A stretch of DNA of 64,000 nt from Bacillota bacterium (GTDB lineage Bacteria > Bacillota > Clostridia > Peptostreptococcales > Anaerovoracaceae), in contig JAFPXN010000112.1 of the NCBI GenBank assembly GCA_017412505.1, positions 1-64,000 on the forward strand, given 5' to 3'. How positions within the stretch are numbered: position 1 is the stretch's first letter; every line of letters begins with the position of its first letter. Shown here in pieces: positions 15,317-25,102 of the stretch. The translations under genes and the position numbers were made by a program. Under the pieces are notes generated by a model. That model had not been told where the DNA came from. It saw nothing but the letters and a program-made list of their open reading frames with translations, and ran no database searches.

Positions 15317-17164
15317 CTATTTTCTCTTAAACTGGCGCTCGAGGTCGCTCTGGCTGAACCGGATCAGCGTAGGCCTTCCGTGGGGGCAGCTGAACGGATT
15401 CTCACAGCGGTCGAGCCGCACGAAGAGTTCTCGCATTTCTTCCGGATCCAGATGATCGCCGCCTTTGATGGCTGCTTTGCAGGCGTTGCTCGTGAGTTCT
15501 TCCCGTTTCAGCTGGATATCCGCCGCTTTGACCGTGTCCTGCTGCAGGATGTGGATCGCGAAGTCTTCGGCTTCCTGCAGTCCCATGCAGGACGGAATCT
15601 CCTTGACGATGACGTCTCCCATGCCGAATTCCTCGATGCGGTAGCCCAGCGTTCGCAGCAGCTGCAGGCGTTCCGTCAGGGAGGCTTTATTGACGGCGCC
15701 CATCTGCAGCAGGATCGGCGCCAGGATGGGCTGGGACGGCGCTTCCGCGCCCCGGAAGATCTTCAGGAATTCCTCGTACAGGATGCGTTCGTGTGCCGCA
15801 TGCTGGTCCACCATGTAAACGTGGTCCTCGTCCTTGGCGATGATGTAAGTCGCGAACGCTTCGCCGATGATCGTCAGCGAAGAAAACAGGATACGCGGTT
15901 CTTCGGTCTCCGGTTCTTCCGTATCGCTGTGATAAGGGATCATCTCCTCCTGGACCTGCAGCTGCGCGCGGTCCGATTCCTCCCGAATGCGGGCGAAAAG
16001 GTTTTCCGTACGCTGCGGCGCAGATGTTTCCTGTAACGAATTTATGTCAACAATATTCGTTACCGCAATATCCGGAATATCCTCAGAGGCTTGATTATCA
16101 TAGGGTTTCGCGTATACGGTCTCCGCTTCCCGCAGCAAGGGACGGGCGATAGGCGAAGCTTCCGCTACGCCCTCCTGCTTCAGCAGGCTGCTGCGGATGG
16201 CACGGATCATAAAGTCCGATACGCCCCGCTCGTCGTAGAATTTGATCTCCGTCTTATGCGGGTGGATGTTCACATCCACGCTCCGAGGATCGACCTCCAG
16301 GAACAGGAACGCCGCCGGATGCCGTCCTTCGAAAAGCTTATCCGAGAACGCCTCTTCCAGCGCGTCCTCCATCACCTTGCTCTTTACCCATCTGCCGTTG
16401 ACGAAGAACACCTGCATCCGCTTATTGTTGCGCGAATAGGCCGGCGCCGAAACGAAGCCCGCGAGGCTGCGTTCCCCGTCCGAAGCGGCTTTACCTTCGA
16501 CGGACACCAGACCCTTGGCCATCTGAGGGCTGTAAAGGGTCAAAATCGCCGCTCTCAGGTCTCCTTTGCCCAAAGTGGAGTAAAGGATCGTCCCGTTGGA
16601 AACGAGGCGGAAACGGACGTTTGGATAGGCCAGAGCCATCTTCGATACGTAATCGCTGATCAGGCTGGCTTCGGCGTTGTCCGGCTTCAGGAATTTGCGC
16701 CTGGCCGGCGTGTTATAGAACAGGTCCGTCACGACGATGGTCGTTCCGTCCTCGCAGGCCGCTTCCGTGATCTCTTCGCAGACACCGCCCTCGATGCGGA
16801 TCCGTGTGCCTGTCGTTTGATCCGCTGGTTTCGTGATCAGTTCCGTGCGGGATACCGCCGCGATGCTCGCCAGCGCTTCGCCCCGGAAACCCAGCGTGCC
16901 GATGGCGTTCAGGTCGTCTTCCGTCGCGATCTTGCTCGTGGCATAGCGCATAAAGGCCAGCTCCACCTCGCCGGAGGGAATGCCGCAGCCGTTGTCCGTG
17001 ACCCGGATATAATCCTTGCCGCCTTTGCGGATCTCGCAGGTGACCGACGAAGCGCCGGCGTCCAGCGCGTTCTCGATCAGTTCCTTTACGATGGAGACCG
17101 GCCGCTCGACGACTTCGCCGGCGGCGATCTTATCCGATAATTCTCTTGGTAAAGCGCGTATCAT
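15317..17164 (-). CDS. mutL: DNA mismatch repair endonuclease MutL
   Basis: 615 residues. N-terminal GHKL ATPase domain: EIAAGEVVERPVSIVKEL region, DNGCGI and GFRGEAL motifs, and YNTPARRKF. A variable acidic linker (about 350-430) leads to the C-terminal dimerisation domain with the metal-dependent endonuclease motif DQHAAHERILYEE and a terminal CPHGRP motif, so this is the nicking type of MutL found in bacteria without MutH. mutS ends immediately before its ATG and miaA follows, forming one transcript. Confidence 0.97.
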   Translation of the reverse strand: MIRALPRELSDKIAAGEVVERPVSIVKELIENALDAGASSVTCEIRKGGKDYIRVTDNGCGIPSGEVELAFMRYATSKIATEDDLNAIGTLGFRGEALASIAAVSRTELITKPADQTTGTRIRIEGGVCEEITEAACEDGTTIVVTDLFYNTPARRKFLKPDNAEASLISDYVSKMALAYPNVRFRLVSNGTILYSTLGKGDLRAAILTLYSPQMAKGLVSVEGKAASDGERSLAGFVSAPAYSRNNKRMQVFFVNGRWVKSKVMEDALEEAFSDKLFEGRHPAAFLFLEVDPRSVDVNIHPHKTEIKFYDERGVSDFMIRAIRSSLLKQEGVAEASPIARPLLREAETVYAKPYDNQASEDIPDIAVTNIVDINSLQETSAPQRTENLFARIREESDRAQLQVQEEMIPYHSDTEEPETEEPRILFSSLTIIGEAFATYIIAKDEDHVYMVDQHAAHERILYEEFLKIFRGAEAPSQPILAPILLQMGAVNKASLTERLQLLRTLGYRIEEFGMGDVIVKEIPSCMGLQEAEDFAIHILQQDTVKAADIQLKREELTSNACKAAIKGGDHLDPEEMRELFVRLDRCENPFSCPHGRPTLIRFSQSDLERQFKRK

Positions 17165-19789
17165 CTATTGCCTTGCCTTCTCCTGGAGCTCCTCCAGGAT
17201 GCCGATCGCCTGTGACGGCGTGATGTTCATCAGATCCAGATTCCTTACCATATTCGCCAGTTCGCTGTCCACAGGCGTAAACAGGCTGAGCTGTCTGTCC
17301 TGCGGTTCTTCCAGCTGTTTCTTTCCGCTTTTCTTCGCGGGTACAGGCTCCTCTTCCGCCTGGCCCTTTTCCAGCGAATCCAGCTTCGCCTGGGCGTTGT
17401 CCAGCACTTCCTTCGGAACGCCGGCCAATTTCGCCACGTGGATGCCGTAACTTCTGGAGGCGCTGCCTTCGACGATCTTATGCAGGAACACGATGTTGCC
17501 GCCGCTCTCGGAGACGTCGACGTTCAGATTCTTAACACCTTTGATCGTATCCGCCAATACCGTCAGTTCGTGGTAATGCGTTGCGAACAGCGTGCGCACA
17601 CGGCGCTGCGGCTTCGTCAGCCGCTCGACCGTCGCCCAGGCGATGGACAGGCCGTCGTACGTGCTCGTGCCCCGGCCGATCTCGTCCAGGATGACGAGGC
17701 TCTTCTCCGTCGCCGTATTCAGGATATAGGCGAGTTCGCTCATCTCGACGAAGAACGTGGACTGCCCCATGGCGATGTTATCCGACGCGCCGATCCTTGT
17801 ATAAATCCGGTCGCAGAGACCGATCTTCGCGCTGTCCGCGGGAACGAAGCAGCCCGCCTGCGCCATGAGCACGATGAGGGCCAGCTGGCGCATATACGTG
17901 GATTTACCGGCCATGTTCGGGCCGGTGATCAGCAGCATGCTGGCGTCGCTGCGGTCGAGGTACACGTCGTTGGAGACGAAGACGCCGTCCTTGATCGTCG
18001 TTTCGATCACGGGGTGGCGGCCCTTGCGGATGACGATCTCGTCGCCGCCGTTCACCTCCGGCTTGACGTAGTTCAGTTTGACGGAGCTCTCCGCGAAACT
18101 GCACAGCACGTCGATCTGCGCGATAGCGGAACCGGTGCGCTGCAGCGCGTCCGATAAACCCTGGATCTTTTTGCGAAGATCCGTAAACAACCGGTATTCC
18201 AGGTCGTTGATCTTGGCCTGGGCGTTCAGCACGATGCTTTCCTTTTCCTTCATTTCGGACGTGATAAAGCGCTCTCCGCCCACGAGGGTCTGCTTGCGGA
18301 TATAGTTCTCCGGCACCTGGTCCTTGAAGGAATTGCTGACCTCGATATAATAGCCGAACACCTTGTTATAACCGACTTTCAGGGTCTTGATGCCGGTGCG
18401 TTCCTTTTCCGTGTTCTCCAGGGACGCGATCCAGACCTTGGCGTCTCTGGCGCCGGCGTTCAGTTCGTCCAGATCGGCGCTGTAGCCGGGGCGTATCATG
18501 CCGCCTTCCCGCACGGTGAACGGCGGTTCGTCCACGATCGCTTTTTCGATCTCGTCTGCGACGGAGGGCAGCGCGTCCATGCTTTCGGACAGTTCTCCGG
18601 GCAGCCCTTCCCTGCCGCGCAGCGTCTCCTTGATGTCGGATGCGTGCAGCAGCGACGTCTTCAGAGCGATCAGATCTCTCGCGTTCGCGGTGCCGCAGGC
18701 GAAGCGGGCGGTCAGACGCTCCAGGTCGTACACGTATTTCAGGGATTCCCGCAGATCGTTGCGCAGCAGGATATCTTCTGTCAGCAGTTCGACGGCGTTC
18801 AGGCGTTTTTGGATCGGCCCGAGGCTGTTCAGGGGCTGCCGCAGCCACTGTTTCATCCTGCGGGACCCCATAGCTGTCCGGCAGCGGTCCAGCACGCCGA
18901 GCAGGGAGCCCTGCACCTTGTGCTCGAACAGGGTCTCGGTCAGCTCGAGGTTCTTGATCGTGGCCTTGTCCAGGTTCATGGAATCGCCTGTTTCCTGGAT
19001 CTGCAGCTTCTGCAGATGGGTCACGTCCTGTTTCTGCGTCTGGCGGATATAGCCAAGGATGGATCCGACGGCGTAGAACAGCAGCGGAACGTCTTCCTCC
19101 GCGAGACCCGCGGATTTTTCGCTCTCTGCGCCGAAATGGCGGCAGATGTTCTCGCCGCAGATCCGCTGGCCGAACGTATCGTTTCCTGCGCGGAACGCGT
19201 ACAGTCCGTCCATGTAGGACAATTGCTCCCACAGCCACGGATCCTCTTCTTCGGAGACGTTCACCAGGATCTCTTTGGGCTGGATCTTCGTGATCTGCGC
19301 CAGCAGCATCTGCCTGCGGTCTTCGCCGGTCAGCTGCAGCGCGAAGAATTCACCGGTGGAGATGTCGCACCAGGACAGGCCGAACCCGTCGCCGCTTTCG
19401 TATAAAGACGCGAGGAAGTTGTTGTCCTTTTCGTTCAGGATCGCTTCGGACAGAACGGTGCCGGGCGTGACCACGCGGATGACGTCCCGTTCGACGAGGC
19501 CTTTGGAAAGCGCAGGGTCGGTCAACTGCTCGGCGATCGCGACTTTATAGCCTTTCTCCACGAGTCTGGCGATATAGTTCTCGCAGGCGTGGTAAGGCAC
19601 GCCGCACATGGGGGCGCGCTCCTCTTCACCGCACTGTTTGCCGGTGAGGACGAGGTCCAGTTCTCTCGCGGCGGTCTTGGCGTCGTCGAAAAACATCTCG
19701 TAGAAATCGCCGAGACGGTAAAAAAGGATGCAGTCGGGATACTGCTCCTTCGTCGCCAGATATTGCCGCATCATGGGAGAAAATGCCAT
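17165..19789 (-). CDS. mutS: DNA mismatch repair protein MutS
   Basis: 874 residues. N-terminal mismatch-binding domain starts with MMRQYLATKEQYPDCILFYRLGDFYEMF, which includes the Phe-x-Glu-type mismatch-reading motif equivalent; then connector, lever and clamp domains. The C-terminal ABC ATPase has Walker A GPNMAGKST, STFFVEMSE signature and Walker B LVILDEIGRGTS. C-terminal tail carries a short helix for tetramer/MutL contacts. AAGAGG precedes the ATG. First gene of the operon mutS-mutL-miaA-recombinase-MATE-methionine gamma-lyase family; its promoter should lie in the repeat-bearing region upstream. Confidence 0.97.
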   Translation of the reverse strand: MAFSPMMRQYLATKEQYPDCILFYRLGDFYEMFFDDAKTAARELDLVLTGKQCGEEERAPMCGVPYHACENYIARLVEKGYKVAIAEQLTDPALSKGLVERDVIRVVTPGTVLSEAILNEKDNNFLASLYESGDGFGLSWCDISTGEFFALQLTGEDRRQMLLAQITKIQPKEILVNVSEEEDPWLWEQLSYMDGLYAFRAGNDTFGQRICGENICRHFGAESEKSAGLAEEDVPLLFYAVGSILGYIRQTQKQDVTHLQKLQIQETGDSMNLDKATIKNLELTETLFEHKVQGSLLGVLDRCRTAMGSRRMKQWLRQPLNSLGPIQKRLNAVELLTEDILLRNDLRESLKYVYDLERLTARFACGTANARDLIALKTSLLHASDIKETLRGREGLPGELSESMDALPSVADEIEKAIVDEPPFTVREGGMIRPGYSADLDELNAGARDAKVWIASLENTEKERTGIKTLKVGYNKVFGYYIEVSNSFKDQVPENYIRKQTLVGGERFITSEMKEKESIVLNAQAKINDLEYRLFTDLRKKIQGLSDALQRTGSAIAQIDVLCSFAESSVKLNYVKPEVNGGDEIVIRKGRHPVIETTIKDGVFVSNDVYLDRSDASMLLITGPNMAGKSTYMRQLALIVLMAQAGCFVPADSAKIGLCDRIYTRIGASDNIAMGQSTFFVEMSELAYILNTATEKSLVILDEIGRGTSTYDGLSIAWATVERLTKPQRRVRTLFATHYHELTVLADTIKGVKNLNVDVSESGGNIVFLHKIVEGSASRSYGIHVAKLAGVPKEVLDNAQAKLDSLEKGQAEEEPVPAKKSGKKQLEEPQDRQLSLFTPVDSELANMVRNLDLMNITPSQAIGILEELQEKARQ

Positions 19790-19915
19790 AGTGACCTCTT
19801 ATAATATTTGTTATCGCCTTCGGGGTCCTGTCGTCCAACGCATCCTCATGCCGTCGCTTCGCTCATCCGCGACCGCAACTCTTGGGAGTCACGGCGTTCG
19901 CTTCGCTCCGTCATG

Positions 19916-19950
19916 AGCCTCTTTGGACGCCACCCCTCAGGCGTATGATG
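19916..19950. repeat. 35-bp direct repeat, copy 1
   Basis: Identical over 35 bases to 20110-20144; after one mismatch the next seven bases (ATCTAAT) also agree. Starts AGCCTCTTTGGACGCC. Confidence 0.9.
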
Positions 19951-20109
19951 AATCTAATTCTTTTTAAAACTTCTAAATCGATGAAGTAAAAATTTGGTTG
20001 AAAATCAGTGGCATTCACATGGCCCTCGCCACGCATATGGATTGCCTTTTTTAATAATAGTTTTATTGATTTAAATACGTTGCTGAGGAAATATTTCGGA
20101 CAAGCCGCC

Positions 20110-20144
20110 AGCCTCTTTGGACGCCACCCCTCAGGCGTATGATG
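20110..20144. repeat. 35-bp direct repeat, copy 2
   Basis: Identical to 19916-19950, same orientation, 194 bases apart start to start. Ends CAGGCGTATGATG. Confidence 0.9.
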
Positions 20145-20194
20145 CATCTAATCTTTTGAAATAGCGTGTCCGAAGACGGACTCTCACGAATCGA

Positions 20195-21001
20195 TTAACG
20201 GTCTAACTCTTTGTGCGCTTTTTCGACAATATCCGCAATCATATCTTCGCTTACGTCGCATTGCGTCTCTGTTTCTTTCCTGAGCAATACCAGATACTCG
20301 ATATTGCCCTTGGTGCCTTTTACAGGCGAATGATCCAGATCGAGGGCGGAAAAGCCGCTCTCCGCCGCATAGCCGAGCACGTTCGCGATCACCTGGCGAT
20401 GGACGGCCGGGTCGCGGACGATGCCGTTCTTGCCCACCTGCTCGCGGCCGGCTTCGAACTGCGGCTTGATCAGGCAGACCATATGCGCGCTGTCTTTCAG
20501 CAGCGATGCCGCCGGTCCCAGGATATGCTTCAGCGATATGAAGGACACGTCCGTGCAGGCGAAATCCATCCGGTCCGCGAAATCTTCAGGCTTCGCGTAG
20601 CGGAAATTGTATTGCTCCATGCAGACGACCCGCTCGTCGCTGCGCAGCTTCCAGACCAGCTGGTTCGTGCCGCTGTCCACGGCGTAAACTTTTACGGCGC
20701 CTTTCTGCAGCATGCAGTCTGTAAAACCGCCGGTGGATGACCCGATGTCGATGCAGATCCTGCCGGTCATATCCAGTTCGAAGCGTACGAGCGCGCGGGC
20801 CAGTTTCAGACCGCCCCGCGACACGTAGGGGCAGTCGTCGCCCCGCACTTCGATGACCGCGTTTTCCGCGACCGCCGTACCGGCTTTGTCGCAGCGCTGG
20901 CCGTCCACGAAGACGAGTCCCGCCATGATGACGCGCTTGGCTTTTTCCCTGGTCTCGCAGAGCCCCTGTTCGACCAGAAGTACGTCAATTCTGCTCTTCA
21001 A
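20195..21001 (-). CDS. tlyA: TlyA family rRNA methyltransferase / hemolysin-type protein
   Basis: 268 residues, TTG start. N-terminal S4 RNA-binding domain (about 1-60, MKSRIDVLLVEQGLCETREKAK opening compressed to the family pattern) followed by an FtsJ-like Rossmann methyltransferase domain with the SAM loop DIGSSTGGFTDCML near 86-99. In mycobacteria TlyA 2'-O-methylates 16S and 23S rRNA, which gives capreomycin sensitivity; in Clostridia the specificity is untested. The gene overlaps the end of dxs by 17 bases and is the last gene of the asp23-nusB operon, in the usual dxs-tlyA order. Confidence 0.93.
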   Translation of the reverse strand: MKSRIDVLLVEQGLCETREKAKRVIMAGLVFVDGQRCDKAGTAVAENAVIEVRGDDCPYVSRGGLKLARALVRFELDMTGRICIDIGSSTGGFTDCMLQKGAVKVYAVDSGTNQLVWKLRSDERVVCMEQYNFRYAKPEDFADRMDFACTDVSFISLKHILGPAASLLKDSAHMVCLIKPQFEAGREQVGKNGIVRDPAVHRQVIANVLGYAAESGFSALDLDHSPVKGTKGNIEYLVLLRKETETQCDVSEDMIADIVEKAHKELDR

Positions 21002-22844
21002 GCCAGCTCACCGCCGTTTCTGCGACCGACTGCGGATCCAATCCGTAGCGTTTTTTGAGTTCTTCCGTACTGCCGTGTTCGATAAAGCGGTCCGGCCAGC
21101 CCATCACCTTGATGCGGCACTCCGCATTCTTTTCCGCCGCCAGCGCCGCAATGCGCGTACCGGCGCCTTCGCATACGTCGCCGTCTTCCAGCGTGATGAC
21201 GTGCCGGTACTGCCGGAATATCTCCTCGAGAAACGTTTCGTTCAAAGGTTTCAGCACCCGCAGATTATAAACGGCGCAATGGATGCCTCTCTCTTCGAGA
21301 AGATCCGACGCCTCCATGGCGTCCGCGACGCTGCTGCCGGCAGCCAGGATGCACATGTAGCGGCCTTCTTTCATCTGCTGCGGCCGGCTGACCCCTGCGG
21401 GAAGCGCGTATTCGGACAGATCCGAAGCTTTTCCTCTCGGATAGCGGATGGCCACGGGTCCGTTCACGTTCAGCGCGTACTGCAGCATGGCGACGAGTTC
21501 CGGCCCGTCCTTCGGCGCCAGAACGGTCATGTTCGGCATGGAAGACAGATAAGCGATATCGAAACTGCCCTGGTGCGTCTCGCCGTCTCTTCCGGTCACG
21601 CCGCTGCGGTCCAGCGCAAACACGACCGGCAGGTTCTGCAGACAGACCTCGGTCAGGACCTGGTCGTACGCGCGCTGCAGGAACGTGGAATAAATGGCGA
21701 CCACGGGCTTCAGACCGCCGAGCGCCAGCCCTGCGGCGAACGAGACGGCATGCTGTTCCGCGATGCCGGCGTCGAACACCCGTTTCGGAAAACGTTCCTT
21801 CATGACGGACAGCCCGGTGGCATCCATCATGGCCGCCGTGATGGCGACGATGCGGTCGTCTTCCGCCGCTTCTTCCGCCAGAGCCGCGCCGAACACGTCG
21901 GAGTAGCTGCCGGAAGGTTCGTCCGGCGCCGAGATCGCCGTCGAGGGATCGAACGGTCCGATGCCGTGGAACTTGCTGGGGTTCTTTTCGGCGGGCACAA
22001 AGCCCTTGCCCTTCTTCGTGATCACGTGGATGAAGACCGGACGGTACTGCTGCTTCGCAGCCTCCAGCACCTCGGTGAGCGCGTCGATATCGTGCCCGTC
22101 CACAGGACCGTAGTATTTGAAACCCATCTGTTCGATCATGCCGCCGTGCACGACCGTATGCTTCAGCGCGTCTCTCGCTGCGGCCAGGCCTCGCTGCACG
22201 CGCGGCATGTTGCGCGTCGCGTGTTTGATGTCCTTCTTCAATTCCAGATATCTGCCGGACGTTCTCAGCTGCTGCAGGTGCCTCGCCACGCCGCCCACGT
22301 TCGATCCGATGGACATCTCGTTGTCGTTTAAGATGACGATGAGGGGCGTACGCGAAGCGCCGGCGCTGTTGAGCGCTTCATAGGAAACGCCGCAGTTCAG
22401 CGCGCCGTCTCCGATGACCGCGACGCAGGCATAGTCTTCCCCTTTCAGGTCTCTGGCCGTCGCGTAGCCGAAAGCGGCAGACACGGACGATCCGCTGTGA
22501 CCGGCATCGAACGCGTCCGCGCGGCTCTCCATCCGCTTCGGGAAGCCGGAGATGCCGTCGAGCTGCCGCAGCGTCTCCATGGCGTCCCAGCGCCCGGTAA
22601 GCATCTTGTGCACGTAGGTCTGATGGCCCACGTCCCAGACGATGCGGTCCCGGAACACGTCGAAGACGCGGTGGATCGCGATGGTCAGTTCCACGACGCC
22701 CAGATTGGAGGCCAGATGGCCGCCGGTGCGCGAAACGTCGTCCAGGAGTTTTTCCCGGATCTGCACCGCCAGCAGCTCGAGGCTGCGGGTGTCCATATAC
22801 TTTACGTCTTCCGTCAGCATGTTTTCCTTGTTTTTATTATTCAT
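20985..22844 (-). CDS. dxs: 1-deoxy-D-xylulose-5-phosphate synthase
   Basis: 619 residues. First enzyme of the MEP isoprenoid pathway: condenses pyruvate and glyceraldehyde 3-phosphate with thiamine diphosphate. SNLGVVELTIAIHRVFD near 46-62, the TPP/Mg site GDGALNCGVSYEALN near 144-158, DRSGVTGRDGETHQG and the transketolase C-terminal domain are all present. Its ATG overlaps the ispA stop by one base, so the isoprenoid genes are translationally coupled. No dxr/ispG is in the window. Confidence 0.97.
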   Translation of the reverse strand: MNNKNKENMLTEDVKYMDTRSLELLAVQIREKLLDDVSRTGGHLASNLGVVELTIAIHRVFDVFRDRIVWDVGHQTYVHKMLTGRWDAMETLRQLDGISGFPKRMESRADAFDAGHSGSSVSAAFGYATARDLKGEDYACVAVIGDGALNCGVSYEALNSAGASRTPLIVILNDNEMSIGSNVGGVARHLQQLRTSGRYLELKKDIKHATRNMPRVQRGLAAARDALKHTVVHGGMIEQMGFKYYGPVDGHDIDALTEVLEAAKQQYRPVFIHVITKKGKGFVPAEKNPSKFHGIGPFDPSTAISAPDEPSGSYSDVFGAALAEEAAEDDRIVAITAAMMDATGLSVMKERFPKRVFDAGIAEQHAVSFAAGLALGGLKPVVAIYSTFLQRAYDQVLTEVCLQNLPVVFALDRSGVTGRDGETHQGSFDIAYLSSMPNMTVLAPKDGPELVAMLQYALNVNGPVAIRYPRGKASDLSEYALPAGVSRPQQMKEGRYMCILAAGSSVADAMEASDLLEERGIHCAVYNLRVLKPLNETFLEEIFRQYRHVITLEDGDVCEGAGTRIAALAAEKNAECRIKVMGWPDRFIEHGSTEELKKRYGLDPQSVAETAVSWLEEQN

Positions 22845-23743
22845 TACCGAACGATCTCCGATTCCAGGAAGTCGATGACGCAGTTGAAGACTTCCGCTTC
22901 GTCGTAATACTTCTCCATGGCGTCTCTAGCCTTCGCCAGATGACCCATCGCCAGATCGATGGAGGTTTCCAGTCCGTATAGAGACGGATACGTCGCTTTG
23001 TTCAATTCGGCATCCATGTGCGTTTTCTTCCCCAGCGCCTTTTCGTCTCCGATGACGTCCAGGATGTCGTCCACGATCTGGAACGCGAGGCCGAGATGTT
23101 CGCCGTAGATCCGCAGGTCGCCCTGCATCTGTTCGTCCGCGCCGCCCAGATAACCGCCTGCCAGCGTGACGCTTTTGATGAAAGCCGCGGTCTTATTCGC
23201 GTGGATGAACGTCAGCATATCTTCCGAACAGGCTTTCCCTTCGTTCTCGACGTCCGCGACCTGGCCCGCGACCATGCCGCGCACGCCTGTGCCCTTGGAG
23301 ATCTCGAACGCAGCCTTGGCCAGCCGCTTCAGCCTTTCCGGATCGTCCAGGAACAGCAGCATATGCTTCGTCATGACCTCATAGGCGGCGGACAGAAGAC
23401 CGTCTCCTGCCAAAATAGCGATGTCCTCGCCGTAGACCTTGTGATTCGTCAGCATGCCGCGGCGGTAATCGTCGTTGTCCATGGCCGGCAGATCGTCGTG
23501 GATGAGCGAATAGGTTTGAATGTATTCCGCCGCGCAGGCGAACGGCAGGACAAATTCTTCTTTCTCTTTGCACATCAGGGCCGCGGCCATCATCAGCACG
23601 GGACGGATGCGTTTGCCGCCCGCCGTCAGGCTGTAGCGCATGGATTCGTACAGCGTGCTGCATTTCTGGTCGATGACCGGCATGAAATCCAGGATGTGAT
23701 CGTTCACCAGATTCCTCAGTCTGTTGAATTCAGGGCTGTTCAT
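22844..23743 (-). CDS. ispA: Polyprenyl (farnesyl) diphosphate synthase
   Basis: 299 residues. Short-chain trans-prenyl transferase that extends DMAPP with IPP to geranyl/farnesyl diphosphate. First Asp-rich motif DDLPAMDNDD (about 78-87) and second DDILD (about 220) are intact; GGKRIRPVL near 42-50 binds IPP. Overlaps xseB by four bases (ATGA) and dxs by one. Chain length is inferred from size and context. Confidence 0.95.
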   Translation of the reverse strand: MNSPEFNRLRNLVNDHILDFMPVIDQKCSTLYESMRYSLTAGGKRIRPVLMMAAALMCKEKEEFVLPFACAAEYIQTYSLIHDDLPAMDNDDYRRGMLTNHKVYGEDIAILAGDGLLSAAYEVMTKHMLLFLDDPERLKRLAKAAFEISKGTGVRGMVAGQVADVENEGKACSEDMLTFIHANKTAAFIKSVTLAGGYLGGADEQMQGDLRIYGEHLGLAFQIVDDILDVIGDEKALGKKTHMDAELNKATYPSLYGLETSIDLAMGHLAKARDAMEKYYDEAEVFNCVIDFLESEIVR

Positions 23744-23967
23744 TCTTCAAACGCCTCCGTCGTGCCTTCCTGCGGTTTGTAGATCTCTATTTTCTGCCTG
23801 GCACCGTCGAGGATGCTCTTGCAGCGGTTATACAACAGAATACTTTTATCGTAAACCTCCACGCTCTCTTCGAGCCCCAGACGGCCGCTGCGCAGCGATT
23901 CCGCCGTTTCCTGCAGCGCCGCCAGCGCCTCTTCGAACGTCATGGATTCGATCTTCTTTTTACTCAT
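23740..23967 (-). CDS. xseB: Exodeoxyribonuclease VII small subunit
   Basis: 75 residues, the usual length. Begins with basic residues then MTFEEALAALQETAESLRSGRLGLEESVEVYDKS compressed family pattern (F-E-x-x-L, L-E-x-G-x-L-x-L-E-E-S, Y-x-x-G/S). It binds in several copies to XseA to form the single-strand-specific exonuclease. Overlaps xseA by 8 bases and ispA by 4. Confidence 0.95.
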   Translation of the reverse strand: MSKKKIESMTFEEALAALQETAESLRSGRLGLEESVEVYDKSILLYNRCKSILDGARQKIEIYKPQEGTTEAFEE

Positions 23968-25102
23968 GGATTGATACCTCCTGCACCAGGCAGACCAGGG
24001 TGCCGTCTTTAAAACGCAGATCCATGCTGTCGCCCTTACGGAACGCGGCCGCCCTGTCCTGCCAGGAGCCGTCTTTGCGCGCCATGGCGTAGCCTTTTTC
24101 CAGCACGTTCATGGGATTGGACAGATCCGCGTCGTTCTTCAGCAGGTTCAGCCGGCTTTCCGCTTCCTGCAGCAGGCTGCGGATGCTGTGTTCCGCGCTG
24201 TCCCGCAGTCGCTGCAGCGTCAGCGCGTAATTCTCGAACCCCGCCTCGAGGTTCGAATACAGACGCTGGGGCGTATACAGCCGCAGCGTATCGATCAGGG
24301 CCGCCATGTGCGGCACGGCCAGTTCTGCCGCAGCCGTCGGCGTGGCGCCCCGCAGATCCGCCGCGTAGTCCGCGATCGTAACGTCCACTTCGTGACCCAC
24401 GGCAGAGATCACCGGGATGTTCGAAGCGCGGATCGCCCGCGCGACGGTTTCTTCGTTGAAGCACCAGAGATCCTCTGCGGATCCCCCGCCCCGGCCCGCG
24501 ATGATCACGTCCAGATCCGGAAACAGGCGGTTCATCTCGGAAAGACCCTCCGCGATGCTGGCTGCGGCATCCGGACCCTGCACGATGCAGGGATAGACGA
24601 GCACGTCGACGAGCGGATTGCGCCGTTTGACCGTCGTGATGACGTCGTGGACAGCCGCTCCCGTCGGGGAAGTCAGCACGCCGATCCGCTTCGGGAACGC
24701 CGGAATGGGTCTTTTGACAGACGGATCGAACAGGCCCTCCGCTTCGAGTTTTTTCCGCAGATTCTCGAACGCGATCTTCAGGGAGCCTTCCCCCTGCACG
24801 TCGATGTCCCGCACGTAGACGGAATAACTGCCGCCCCGCTCGTAAACGGACAGGCTGCCGTAGAGGATCAGCTCCATGCCCTCCGAGATGTCGTAACGCA
24901 GGGTGCCGACGCGTTCCCGGGGCAGAAAACAGCTGATGCGGGACGTCTCGTCCTTCAGCGTAAAGTACCAATGCCCGGCCGAATGCTTCGTCAGGTTCGA
25001 GATCTCGCCCTTGACGGAGAGATTCATCAGGATGGGATCCGTCGCCAGGATGCGCCGGATATAGCTGTTCAGTTGTGATACCGAGACCGGTTTCAGCGGC
25101 AA
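23960..25102 (-). CDS. xseA: Exodeoxyribonuclease VII large subunit
   Basis: 380 residues, slightly short for the family. N-terminal OB-fold (about 1-100: VSQLNSYIRRIL, GEISN, GHWYFTLKDE) and catalytic domain with RIGVLTSPTGAAVHDV (about 139-154), GRGGGSAEDLWCFN (about 208-221), and AVGHEVDVTIADYAAD. Degrades ssDNA from both ends in mismatch repair and recombination. The shortened C-terminal coiled-coil region accounts for the size. Overlaps its neighbours on both sides. Confidence 0.95.
   Translation of the reverse strand: MPLKPVSVSQLNSYIRRILATDPILMNLSVKGEISNLTKHSAGHWYFTLKDETSRISCFLPRERVGTLRYDISEGMELILYGSLSVYERGGSYSVYVRDIDVQGEGSLKIAFENLRKKLEAEGLFDPSVKRPIPAFPKRIGVLTSPTGAAVHDVITTVKRRNPLVDVLVYPCIVQGPDAAASIAEGLSEMNRLFPDLDVIIAGRGGGSAEDLWCFNEETVARAIRASNIPVISAVGHEVDVTIADYAADLRGATPTAAAELAVPHMAALIDTLRLYTPQRLYSNLEAGFENYALTLQRLRDSAEHSIRSLLQEAESRLNLLKNDADLSNPMNVLEKGYAMARKDGSWQDRAAAFRKGDSMDLRFKDGTLVCLVQEVSIHE

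Larger units (their letters stand above)
19790..20194. other. 405-base intergenic region with direct repeats and an AT-rich island
   Basis: No gene is supported. Two 35-bp identical direct repeats (19916-19950, 20110-20144) bracket a 159-base, clearly AT-rich segment in an otherwise GC-rich window. Left of the first copy, TCGCTTCGCTC occurs twice (19854-19864 and 19898-19908). A 78-codon frame across the island begins and ends inside the repeats and looks non-coding. The stretch must hold the mutS promoter and possibly the 3' end of the tlyA transcript. It resembles a small non-coding repeat element or MITE-like insertion. Confidence 0.6.

Noticed and set aside
19911..20147. 78-codon minus-strand frame across the repeat island
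   Set aside because: It starts and ends inside the two 35-bp repeats and has no ribosome-binding site.
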